64,000 bases of DNA from Cryptomeria japonica (Eukaryota > Streptophyta > Pinopsida > Cupressales > Cupressaceae), in contig NC_081415.1 in assembly GCF_030272615.1 (NCBI RefSeq), forward strand, positions 189,190,270 to 189,254,269. Reading direction: 5' to 3'. The stretch's first letter is position 1. Each line of letters starts with the position of its first letter. Positions 11,019-21,900 of this stretch are shown here, piece by piece. Below the pieces are notes generated by a model, which was given only the letters and a program-made list of their open reading frames with translations, searched no databases and was not told where the DNA came from. Position numbers and translations under genes: made by a program.

Positions 11019-12469
11019 TGATGGTATGATGAAAGAATAAGTATCAGGTAGAATACTGAGAGGAGGGGGGGGGGGGGGGGGGGGGGGGGTGAATTAGTAT
11101 ACTGAAAAACTGATACAAAGTTCCCAAACTCAAATTCAATCACACATAGTAAACTTATCTCAGTCAAGATCAATATTCATAAGAATACTTGAAATCAACC
11201 GGTTTGACTGTTATGACAACTTAATGGTAAACAACTTCAATCTTGTAAACATCAACAATGCTTAATCATAACTCAACATATTCATCTTTCAATGCTTCTA
11301 GATATCATGTTTCATCAGAAATTATTCTAATCAACATATAAGATCACAACCACAAAAGCATTCACCACTTGACACAAATGTTTATATGTGGAAAACCTAA
11401 ATAGGTAAAAACCACGGTGAGATGGGACTCACAAAGATAGCTATCTGAACTCTTCTGAAGTTCATCCTGTTAGGAGTCAAGCCTGTTAAATCTTTACAAT
11501 AAGTCATATTAAGAACTAATCTTATTTAGAAATCACCCGGTTAATGGATTTACAAATATGCCTTGATGAAAAGCACAATACCCTATTAGGAGTAACCTCC
11601 GCGGAGGATTTAAGAATCCAAGTTAATGGACCACCTTGTTAGAGGATTTAATGAGTAACCAAGCTTATTAGAGCTTACCCGGTTAAAGGATTTCAATTTT
11701 GTTGTAATTGTTAGAAAACAACAAGTTTTGTTGATCTGTCTAAATAGCACTACATTTGCTTGATTAGATCCCTCTTAAGCTTCAATCTGCCTTTACTCAA
11801 CGTACAGATCCATTCACCGGTTAGGCAACTGCAGACTCACAAGTTTCTGCCAGTCTTGTCAACTTTGCCAACAATCTTACAAGCAACTTCATCGACCTTA
11901 AATACAAAAATAATTAGGTTGGTAACACAACAAAAACCTAATTCTCATCATCAAGATTACAAACAAGTCGGTACAATCTTGACCATTAGAAATCATGACA
12001 ATATCTTCACATTCTTCAAGAAAATTCCAACTGCTCTACGATCACCACTCCATCGGACTTTGTAACTCATCATGCGTTGTGCATTAGATGCAATCCACTT
12101 TTCTCCTTCCCTAGAAAATAAACAAACACGCCAAAACAATTTGAACTTATCCTCATACAATGATCACACGCGTCTCCATCATTTCCGCTCTCTAGATAAT
12201 AAACCAACAAACTTGATTGGTTAGGGTTTATCAACAGGTAGGGTTTACCAGTTACTAAGCATAGAAAGGTTTAACCCTTTACACCGGTTTACTGGTTCAA
12301 CTCACAAACTTTACATACCAATTTACATCATTTTCCACAAATCTCTTATTACCGGTTACTAGCCAATATCAAAAACAACAATATCAACAATAACATAAAT
12401 ACCATTACCGATTCAATTGACATCAATGACAACATATCATTAATGCAATTTATATGCAAAATGCCACCA
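11019..12469 (-). repeat. Copia-1 5' LTR
   Basis: Terminal repeat of 1451 bp matching 5059-6492 with scattered, mostly transition differences. It carries an expanded run of 25 G at 11065-11089 (C run on the transcribed strand) close to the LTR end. The double stem-loop is at 11388-11432. The outer end is ...ccacca at 12469, next to the TSD tatta. Confidence 0.92.
11388..11432 (-). other. conserved LTR double stem-loop, Copia-1 copy
   Basis: First stem: GTGG (11388-11391) with CCAC (11412-11415), enclosing CCT/AGG. Second stem: GTGAG (11417-11421) with CTCAC (11428-11432). The copy in the other LTR is 5405-5450. Copia-2 and Copia-3 hold the same two stems at the equivalent place with different but still complementary bases, implying selection on RNA (or single-strand DNA) structure. 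Function unknown. Confidence 0.7.
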
Positions 12470-12589
12470 TATTAAGCAAACCAAATAGTGACTCTCCAAC
12501 TTGGGACATTACATTTTTCAATTGGGATGGAGGTGAAAAGTAGGAAACACCTTCGTTTGATGGTTTTTTTAATATATTTTACACCTTTG

Positions 12590-13900
12590 AAGGAAGGTAT
12601 CCCTATCCTAAAAATATATTTAAAATGTGGTGTTATTTCTATAAAACATAATTTCTTTAAAGAAAGGATCACTTGTTATAAAATTTTAAACATATATTTG
12701 TAACTCTAATATATCTAGTGCTCGAATATTTTTTCGTAATTGTTTATGTTGCATAATTTCTTTTTAGTTTTGAAGAGATCAATTATAATTTAGTCATAGG
12801 TTACTTCCATAGGTCATAACTTTTTAGTATACATATGAATTAACTTCTTTTTTGGTTGAAATAAGGACAGTTTTATCTAATAAACATATATTTTTTAAAA
12901 ACAATTTATCTATTTTACAATTTTTTCATTCGTAGAATAGAGACCTTGATAATTGTTGAAAATCCTATGTTCACTAGAAAATAAAAAGTAAATATAATAA
13001 TCAAATTAAATGCATTCACATTAGAAAGCTTATTTTAATTGCTACAATCCTACATTATCTTGTCATATAAATATTTGAGTTGTTGGTCCATCCAAACGTT
13101 GGAAATAGAAACTTTCAAGGAAAATCTAAGGTCTAAGGTGGAAAGGTTACTTTTAGGACTTTTGTTCAAAGGTAGTCAAGGAACTTGAATGAAGGTGTGT
13201 GATTTCTATGAAAAAATAAAATAAAAACTTTGAACGAAGGTAATTTCCATAAATGGAAAAAAAGGGGTATTCATTCAAAGGTCCTTTTTGTTCCTTTTAT
13301 GGTAATTGAATACCTTTGAACAAGGGCCCTAGAAATGACCTTTTCACCTTGGGCCTCATATTTTTCACATAATTTTTTATTTTCAACCTTGGGTTGGACC
13401 AACAAATGGAATGAATATGATAGGATAATTTGTAGGATCATAACACTCGAAATAAGCTTTCTAACAAGTATAATTTTGAATAATATTTAATTTAATTTTG
13501 TATTTACTTTCTATTTTCTAGTGAGCATAGGTTTTTAAGCAATCACTAAGGTCTTTCTTCCACACCTGGAAAAAAGTAAAATAATTAAATTATTTTTTTT
13601 AAAAATGCATGCTAGGTATTAATTTCTTTATTTCAACAAAAAAATGAAAGATGTTAATTTAGATATATACATAAAATTTATGATCTATGGACGTTACCTA
13701 TGTCTAAATTAAAATTAATCACACTTCAAAGATAAATAAAAAACATGAAAAAATAATTGTACACTAGATATTAGTCTTATAGATCTATGTTTAAAATTTA
13801 ATAATTTTATCCTTTTTGCAAAAAAACTTATGTTCTATGGAGTAACATCACATTTTAAACATATTTTTAACTATAAAAATAAGTTATTAAAAGTTATATG
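12590..13900. repeat. 1.3-kb imperfect foldback (long inverted repeat)
   Basis: The left arm (about 12590-13235) is matched by the reverse complement of the right arm (about 13245-13900), centred near 13240 with almost no spacer. Paired landmarks are gttggtcc (13083) with ggaccaac (13396), gttcactagaaaata with tattttctagtgagc, and taaaatgtggtgtta (12621) with taacatcacatttta (13843). Small indels and many substitutions are present and the outer ends fade. No ORF is supported. It could be a foldback or MITE-like transposon, or an inverted duplication. A transcript would form a long hairpin, a potential siRNA source. Confidence 0.85.
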
Positions 13901-14280
13901 TAGAAAATTACAAATTGTTTCTTGAAATTTTTAAAAATATTAATAAACACACTAAATCTAAAAAATCTTTAGTTCACATCATCTTCAAAATCTTAATGAA
14001 TTAGTTACTATAGGTATCAAAAGTAGAAATTTGGTTTTAAATGTCGATTTCAATGTTCTACTTTGACCAAAAAGTGAGACACATTATTGTAGGATCACCC
14101 TATTATATGAGAGAATGCTAATTTTTGCAGCATAACCTAAACAAAGAAGCTAGTGTATATCAACATTATGGATCAAATGACATGAATGCAAGCAATCCAC
14201 AAGGTTATATTACAGTGTTTCTTGGATTAGTAGAAGCTATGCGGTGATAATTTACAAGTATATTTCATATTTTTGGGGTT
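13901..14280. other. AT-rich spacer, nothing recognised
   Basis: Sequence between the foldback and the left LTR of element D. No ORF, RNA gene or clear repeat boundary is seen. Confidence 0.5.
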
Positions 14281-15166
14281 TGGTTGGATTAGGATTATGC
14301 GTGCTATTCACCTTGTATATCCTTACATCTAAGATAATTTAATTGTTTGTAGGTGATGAATTATGTCAACATCTTTGAGGTTCATGAAGTGGTAAAATAG
14401 GACATACATGTGAGGGAGGGGACATATGTAAATATTTTATTATTCTATAGGGGCTTGGAAATGTTGTTTTTAGTGAGTCGTTACATATGAGGTTACATAA
14501 TGGACATGTAAGAGTATTTTTCTTATTAGTCAGGCATGGGATGTAATTAGTGCTTGATGGGGGAGTTCTTGGGAGTTACATATGCCAACTTGGATAATGG
14601 AAGTCGAAGATTTATTGTGCATGGAGATGCACTCTATTTTAGAGGGCTCTCTTTTGAGTGAGTTGTTAGAATTATTGTTGTGGTGTTTTGGGACCTTGTT
14701 TGGGCCCATGGTATTACCTTTTGGTGGTTTTATGGGTCTCCACAAATCTATATATTAAGGGATTCAGATGGAGGTATTTGTATTATTTCCTACATAATTA
14801 TACTATTGGTTTTCCCTTGTATTGAAGAATATCGATCTGCATAGAAAACATGGAACTTGATATTGTATTATAAGTATGTAATTCCTAGGAACACACAAGA
14901 TTCATTTCTTTTGAGGTTATTTATTTTTTAAAGGGTTTTGCTAGGGTATATTTGTGTCAAACTTATTTTATAGTTTTTATTCTTCTTCTTCTCACATTAC
15001 TTCTCTTTTTTTATGTGTTGTTTTATATGCTATAATGTCACTAAACAAATTAATTATTATAAGATTTTGTTCAAAGGATTGATCTAGAAATATCATCATG
15101 TTTATTTGTTAAGCTTTATTTTGAGTTTAATAATTGTTAAGGGGTTTGTGGTACTTTTCCTCACAT
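14281..15166 (+). repeat. element D left (5') LTR
   Basis: Diverged copy of the repeat at 27498-27840, with extra sequence at about 14530-15100 that the right copy lacks. It ends just before the decayed PBS-like word. Boundaries are approximate. Confidence 0.5.
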
Positions 15167-15476
15167 TTATGATTAGAGCCATGGTTTTAGTTGTAAGAGA
15201 ATTCTCCTTTGTTGTTATTTTAATCCTTGTTCAAGTGAGACTTTTGTAATTGATTTGATTTTTTAGGGAAACAATGATTCTAAGCACTTAGGATAGAGAA
15301 GGTAGAGAGTATTTGAGTTGGTGATGTGTTTGCATGTTGTAGGGGGGTGAAATGGAGCTCCTATTTGGTAATATGGGAATAATTATGTTTCCAAGGGTTT
15401 GGAGTGCTTATATTGGGTCCTTAATTTTAATCCTTGGTCACATGCATGGATAATCCATGGTTTGCATGTGTGCTTT

Positions 15477-16364
15477 TGATGCAGTAAAGGTAGGGAGATC
15501 CAATGAAGGACAACCCAACCTTGCAGCTTAACACATAAACCATGCAAAACATACTAGTAACTGGTAGCAAGATGCTAGAAACAGCAGAAAGGACAACTGG
15601 TAACATAACATAACCGGTAAACAGTTTGAATAAATCTTATTACAATCTAAAGAGTTACACATGCCACATGTTGGATCGCAGTCCAAGATACAAATAACGC
15701 TTACAACACAATTACAAGATCCGCAGATCATCCACATATCATATCAGCTTTCGGGAACAATTTGTCAGTTCTACCCTAATCTGGACCTCAGCCTTCCGAC
15801 CTCAATCCTACCGGATCAGAATCTCATCGGATCTACATCTTTGCTCGATCTCAAAACTTTGTCTTCAATCTTCTAACTTTTATATCCTCAAATGATTTGC
15901 AAACTACACTTTATACCATCTACAATAATAATAACTCGATCAAGTCGGTCCAAAGACCAACTGGTTCAAGAAATGTGCAATGGTAACATGTCGGCTATAT
16001 CACTAGGAACAACTCCAAAACATAAAATGATGTGCGGACCTCCGGGAATACCAACCAAGGCCCAAAGCAACATCTCCAATGATCCGCAAGTCATGGAGAT
16101 CAACCGCAACCCGAGACCATTTTTCTCAACACACTACCAGACTAACCGGTAAGAACATATCAACTAGGCCAAAACCGAAATACACATCTCATCGGAAACA
16201 AAGCCAAATGTTATGAAACTCGAACATGATAAAGACCATGAACACAAGGGAATAAACCCAAAACCAGAATGCTAAACTCTCAAACAAGAAGAAATGTCAT
16301 GATCTCAAACAATTCCACTAAAAACTGCCCAACCGATAAGAACTAGACCGGTGCTCTTGCATCA
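15477..16364 (-). repeat. element C 3' LTR
   Basis: 888 bp, starting tgatgcagtaaagg and ending gctcttgcatca. It matches 16684-17164 joined to 24715-25193, except that it lacks their 107-bp tandem duplication and carries about 30 bp missing there. No PPT of the canonical GGGGGAGA type abuts it. Confidence 0.85.
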
Positions 16365-16670
16365 AACTCTCGAGGTTAATTGAAAAGTGAGTCCCATCAC
16401 TTGATCTGGTTCGACGATCTGACTACAGCTTCTAGTTGCCTCTCTATGATGATCTACCAGTCCAAACTGCAAACTGCCTCGATCAGTAATCTGTTCAAGT
16501 CTCCACCCACTAATTGCCTCAAGCTCAAGTTGTAGGATCAACAGTCTACTTGCGAACCTTTCTCTGCCTCACGTTCGACGATCTGAACAAGTCCACAACT
16601 TGCCTCAACTTTCTCTCCAACCAACCGGTGCATAATCAACACTTTGTCCAACCCCAGGTTCACAAACCAA

Positions 16671-16681
16671 CTCTGATACCA
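16671..16681 (-). other. element C primer-binding site
   Basis: The minus strand reads TGGTATCAGAG two bases after the end of the split 5' LTR, the same initiator tRNA-Met PBS as in the Copia elements. This gives the element its orientation and class. Confidence 0.85.
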
Positions 16682-16683
16682 TT

Positions 16684-17164
16684 TGACGTAGTCAAGGTGG
16701 GGAGATACAATGAAGGACAACCCAACCTTGCAGATTAATACATAAACCATGAAAAACATACCGATAACCGGTAGCAAGATGCCAGAAACAACATAAAAGC
16801 AAGGCAGGGAGATACAATGAAGGACAACCCAACCTTGCAGATTAACACATAAACAATGCAAAACATATCGGTAATCGATAGCAAGATGCTAGAAACAACA
16901 TAAAAGACAACCGGTAACATAACATAACACATAACCGATAAACAATTTGAATAAATCTTAATACAATATGAAGAGTTACACATGCCACATGTTAGATCGC
17001 AGTCTAGGATACAAATAACGCTTACAACACAATTGCAAGATCTACAAATCATCCACATATCATATCGGCTTCCAGGAATAGTCTGTCGGTTCTACCCTAA
17101 TCTAGACCTCAGCCTTTCAACCTCAGTCCTATCAGATAAGAATCTCTCCAGATATACATCTTCT
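16684..17164 (-). repeat. element C 5' LTR, inner half, with 107-bp tandem duplication
   Basis: First half of the split LTR. A 107-bp unit is duplicated in tandem: the word gatacaatgaagg begins at 16704 and again at 16811, and each copy continues through gcaagatg and acataaaag. The matching LTR at 15477 has a single copy, so the duplication followed or accompanied insertion. It ends at the Copia-2 insertion point. Confidence 0.85.
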
Positions 17165-18748
17165 TGATAACTTAATAATGAACAACTAGTACCTAACTGG
17201 TATTGAGAGGGGGGGGTGAATCAGTACAGACAAAAATACAGTCTAAAACCGATTTGACAGCAGACACTTCATATGATTGACAAACAGTGACACCAGTTTG
17301 AAGCAGAGTGCAATCGGTAAAACTCAAGGCAACTAAAACAATCATAAACCAGTTAATCACTTAGCTTCCCTCTTAGCTCAATACAATACTACCATTTCAC
17401 CCTCAAACATGAACAAATAATCTATCATTAGATCTTCATATTACTGCAAGATCGACATGCATCACCGCTTAACAGAAAACAAACATAATCATCACATGAA
17501 GAAAACATCACACTTGACACACATATTTTTCACGTGGAAACCCAACTGGGAAAAACCACAGTGGGGATGAATACCCACAAGCTTCTTTTTGAACTCTTTA
17601 GAAGTCCGCTTTGTTAGGAGCCTTGTCCGGTTAAAGACAGATACAATAGGTTTTGTTAGGAACCGATCCTATTAGGGATCACCCGGTTAAGGGATGGCTA
17701 CAATACCCGATTAAGGGTTAAACCCTGTTAAAGGTTACCTTGTTAGAGGATTTTAAGAACTCAATAGCTAAAGGATATCAATGACTCAGTAGCTTCGAGT
17801 TACCCTGTTAAAGGATTTTCAACAAGCCGGTTAAGGCTGCCCTATTAGGGGATTTCACAACTGTTGAGGTGGTTAAAGATCAACAGGTATATCAATGACC
17901 TGATAATAGCACTCAATGCCAATGCAGATCCGCTTAAGCTCATCTTCACCTTCTACACTTACACTCTGCAAACATGACTTCTCTCCTTTGGTCTAGCAAG
18001 AATCATGTATCTCTTCTCTTAGATACACACACACAACTTTTGCCAACAACCTTTAGAAGAATCACAACATCGACCTTATAGAACAACAAACAGGTCGGTA
18101 GCATAAACCCTAAACCCTAAACCTGTTAGGTTAAGGAATTCAAACAGTTCAATCTTGACCATTGAGCATACAGCATTAAATGCAACAGTCTTGATCCAAT
18201 CTCAAGACATTCTCCATCGTTCATTTTCCACTGATTTCATGGCGACTGATAACCCATCACATGTTATCACCGTTTTACAGATTTCGCACATTCCCGAGGT
18301 AGATAGGAACAATCTCCCACATGCAAGATCCTTCACGCACACAAATCTTACGTGGCAACACAATCTATTCGTTGTTACCATGCTAACTCACCACACAAAG
18401 TCACCGATTGAGCCATACAGGCTTGAAGCACTCAAACCAGAAACCCTGAAGTTGAGACCACCAACCAGTAGTCATACACTACTTCCATGTGTTAGTTCCC
18501 ATAACCTTATGTCGGTTCATCTTTAAACAAATATGCCGCTTCACTTTGGCACAAATGTCAGTTCACAGTGAATGTCGATTCACGGTGTTATACTGGTTCT
18601 TCTTCTCTTCATCATATTGACATATACTGGTTCTTCTTCTCTCCATCATATTGACATCAATGACAACATACAATGTCATTATGTCCACATACCGGTTCTC
18701 ATACCAGTTCCCATACCAATTCCCATAATGGTTCACATAATGCCAACA
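17165..18748 (-). repeat. Copia-2 3' LTR
   Basis: 1584 bp, TG...CA ends, matching 23140-24714. Contains the double stem-loop (17534-17578), about ten GTTA(A/G)(A/G)GGA-like words at 17610-17860, and two tandem plant telomere words (aaaccctaaaccctaaac) at 18104-18121. Confidence 0.93.
17534..17578 (-). other. conserved LTR double stem-loop, Copia-2 copy
   Basis: First stem: GTGG (17534-17537) with CCAC, enclosing CCC/GGG. Second stem: GTGGG (17561-17565) with CCCAC (17574-17578). The second LTR copy is 23508-23552. Compare Copia-1, where the second stem is GTGAG/CTCAC and the inner pair CCT/AGG: both sides changed together. Confidence 0.7.
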
Positions 18749-18761
18749 ATCTCCCCCTTTG
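18749..18761 (-). other. Copia-2 polypurine tract
   Basis: The minus strand reads AAAGGGGGAGATT immediately before the 3' LTR start TGTTGGCAT. A near copy followed by the same gacaacaatgcc word lies about 100 bp further inside, near 18848. Confidence 0.88.
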
Positions 18762-18991
18762 GCATTGATGGCAATATACAAAGATATCTCTCTGCTTCAC
18801 ATCTCCTCCCCCAATTGCTGCAGATATCTTTTCTGCTACACATCTTCTCCCCCTTTGACAACAATGCCAAAGTGGAGGCACAAACTTCCCTGTTCCATTA
18901 TGTTGCTCCCCCTAAGGAGTAGCATCCTTCAACATATCAGTCCAAAAGGAAATGACTATTGTAATACCTGACTGATGTGGAGCAAATTATT

Positions 18992-21900
18992 TTAGTTCAC
19001 CTCCTGAAGGGGCAGAACCCCTAATTCACCTCTTAAATACATAAATGTAGTCTTTGGGAGAGGCTTGGTGAATATGTTTGCTAACTACTCGTTACTGGAA
19101 ACATGTTCCAGTGCAATCTCTTTGTTCTGAACATTTTCCCTCAAGAAATGATATTTAAGCTCAAAGTGCTTGGTTCTAGAATGTAAAACCGGATTCTTTG
19201 AAATATTGATAGCACTTGTGTTATCACAGAATATGCTTACCGGTTCAGATACAGAAACTTTGAAGCCATTTAATACATGCTTCATCCAAATTGTCTGAGT
19301 ACAGTTCATGAAATCTACAACATACTCTGCTTCTGCTATAGACTGGGAGATACAACTCTGCTTCTTACTCATCCATGAGACCAATCTACCACAGAGAAAG
19401 AATGCACCACCAGTTGTGCTCTTCCGGTCATCCACATTACCTGCCCAATCAGCATCTGTAAACACTTTCAAGTTGAAATTATTGCTATATGGGTACCACA
19501 ATCCATAGTCAACTGTTCCCTTTAGATACCTAAGAATCCGCTTGACTACAACCAAGTGGGATTCTCTTAGACTCTTCTAGAACCTTGCAATAATGCCAAC
19601 TGCATGTGCAATATCCGGTCTGTTGTGTACTACATAATGCAACTTACCAATCATTGATCGGTATTCTTTTTCATCAACCAATGCTGAGTCATCCTCTTTG
19701 GATAGTTTACAACCGGTCACCATCGGTGTAACAACCAGTTTACTATCCTCCATGCCAAAGGTCTTCAACACCTCTATGACATACTTGGACTGAGTGATAA
19801 AGATTCCATCTTTCATCTATTGAATCTGCAGTCCAATGAAGAACTTAATCTCCCCTATGAGTGACATCTCAAACTCCTTCTTCATCTCATCTGCAAACTC
19901 ATGACTCATCTTGTCATCTCCACCAAAGATGATGTCATCAACAAATACTTCACAGATCAAAATCTGATCTCCTTCAATTTTCAAGTAGCTATTACTATCT
20001 TCACTTGTTCTCTCAAATCCAATTTGCACAAGATGAGAGTGCAGACGTTCATACCATGCTCTAGGTGCCTGCTTTAGACCATATAGGGCTTTATGTAGCT
20101 TATGCACCATGTCACTGTCTTCTGATAGGGAAAACCCATCTGGTTGCTCTATATACACCTCCTCTTCAAGTACACCATTTAGGAATGCAGATTTTACATC
20201 CATTTGGTATACCTTGAATCCTTTAAAGGCAACATATGCAAGAAGCATACGAACTCCTTCCAATCTGGCCATAGGAGCAAAGGTTTCTCCATAGTCTTCT
20301 CCTTCTTCTTGGGCATATCCTTTACACACTAGTCTGGCTTTGTTTCTAATCACCATGCCATCTTCATTCAGCTTGTTTCTAAAATCCCATTTGGTACCAA
20401 TGACATTTTTATGCTCCGGTCTGGGTACCAAGGACCATGTACCATTTTTCTCTATCTAGTCAAGTTCCTCTTCCATTGCCTTGATCCAATCTTCATCTTT
20501 ATGTGCCTCTTTGAATGACTTAGGCTCAAATTCAGAGATCAAACATGAGCTCTCTGTGTCTCTTCTTCTTGTAAGAATTTCAGCATCCTTATCTCCTATG
20601 ATCTGCTTAGGATCATGATTTAGCTTGACATACCGAGGAATGGTCTTAACAAATTCCTCTTTCTTTTCTTCTTCATCCTCATCTCCATCAGTATCAGCAT
20701 CTGCATTTTCCAGTGTAGGAACACTATTGCTAGTACTTGGCTGACTGACAACCGGTTCATTTACCGCTTGCTCACTGCCGATTTCCTCAGTTTTCTCAGA
20801 AGTTTCATCAACTCTTACATTGATACTTTCCATAATTCTCTGAGTCTTGTTATTAAAACACTTGAGAGCTTTGCTCTTGGTATAATATCCTAGGAATATT
20901 CCCTCATCACATTTTGCATCAAATTTACTCTAGTGTTCACTCCTCTTGATGTAACATTTGCTACCAAACACTCTAAAGTAGCTAACAATAGGTGTCTTAC
21001 CGATCCAATACTCAAAAGGCATTTTATCCTTACCTTTCTTGATGAGTAACCATTTCATTGTACAGACTGCAGTGCTCACCACTTCTCTCCAGAAGGTGTG
21101 AGCTACCTTTCCTTGAATCAACATGATTCTAGCTGCTTCAACCACAATCTGGTTACTCCTCTCTGCTAGGCCATTCTGCTGTGGAGTCCAGGGAGCAAAT
21201 AGTTGCCTCTTGATGCCATGTTCTTCACAGTACTTGTTGAATTCACCAGAAGTGAATTCCCCTCCTTGATCAGCTCTCAGGCACTTGATCCTTTTGCTGC
21301 TTTCCTTCTCCACTAATGCTCTGAAGGCTTTGAACTTCCCAAAAGCTTCAGACTTATCTTTCAAGAATGTGACCCACATCATTCTTGAGCAGTCATCAGT
21401 GAGAATCATGAAGTACCTATCACCCTGCACACTTCTAGTCTTCATAGGACCACACAAGTCAGTATGCACAAGATCAAGTAAATTGTCAGCAGTGAAAGGT
21501 TTACCTTTAAAGGTTGAGGAAGACATTTTCCCCAATTGACATTCTCTACACAAGGTATTAACCGGTTTGCTTAGCACCGGCAACCCTCTAACTGCCTTGA
21601 TCTTGCTAGCCTTCACAATGTTGTCAAAGTTTACATGATAGAGTCTCCTATGCCATATCCAACTATCATCAAATTTAGCCATAAGACATATACTTATATT
21701 TGCATTCAGCTGAAATAAGTTACCTTTGGTCTGCATGCCGGTGGCCACCAGTTCACCATTCTTTCCTTTGATTCCGCACATTCCATTCTTGAATTCCAAA
21801 GTGAGACCACTGTCATTCAGCTGGGCAACACTCAGAAGGTTGTGTCTGAGACCATCAACCCAATATACATTGTCAGCACTACTCTTTCCATTCAGAGAGA

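Larger units (their letters stand above)
5059..12469 (-). mobile_element. Copia-1, full-length Ty1/copia LTR retrotransposon (decayed)
   Basis: Complete minus-strand element of 7411 bp. The 3' LTR is 5059-6492, the internal region 6493-11018 and the 5' LTR 11019-12469. The flanking 5-bp duplication is tatta at 5054-5058 and 12470-12474. The PBS is complementary to initiator tRNA-Met and the PPT abuts the 3' LTR. Domain order gag-protease-integrase-RT-RNase H is the Ty1/copia order. The coding region has several in-frame stops and one frameshift, so the copy is not autonomous. It inserted beside the long foldback that begins near 12590. Confidence 0.95.

Noticed and set aside
11760-12065. 101-codon frame on the plus strand
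   Set aside because: It lies in the Copia-1 LTR, antisense to transcription, and the matching frame is not kept in the other LTR.
18563-18922. Overlapping frames on both strands at the end of the Copia-2 LTR
   Set aside because: They fall in the LTR and PPT region; short repeated words make them open by chance.
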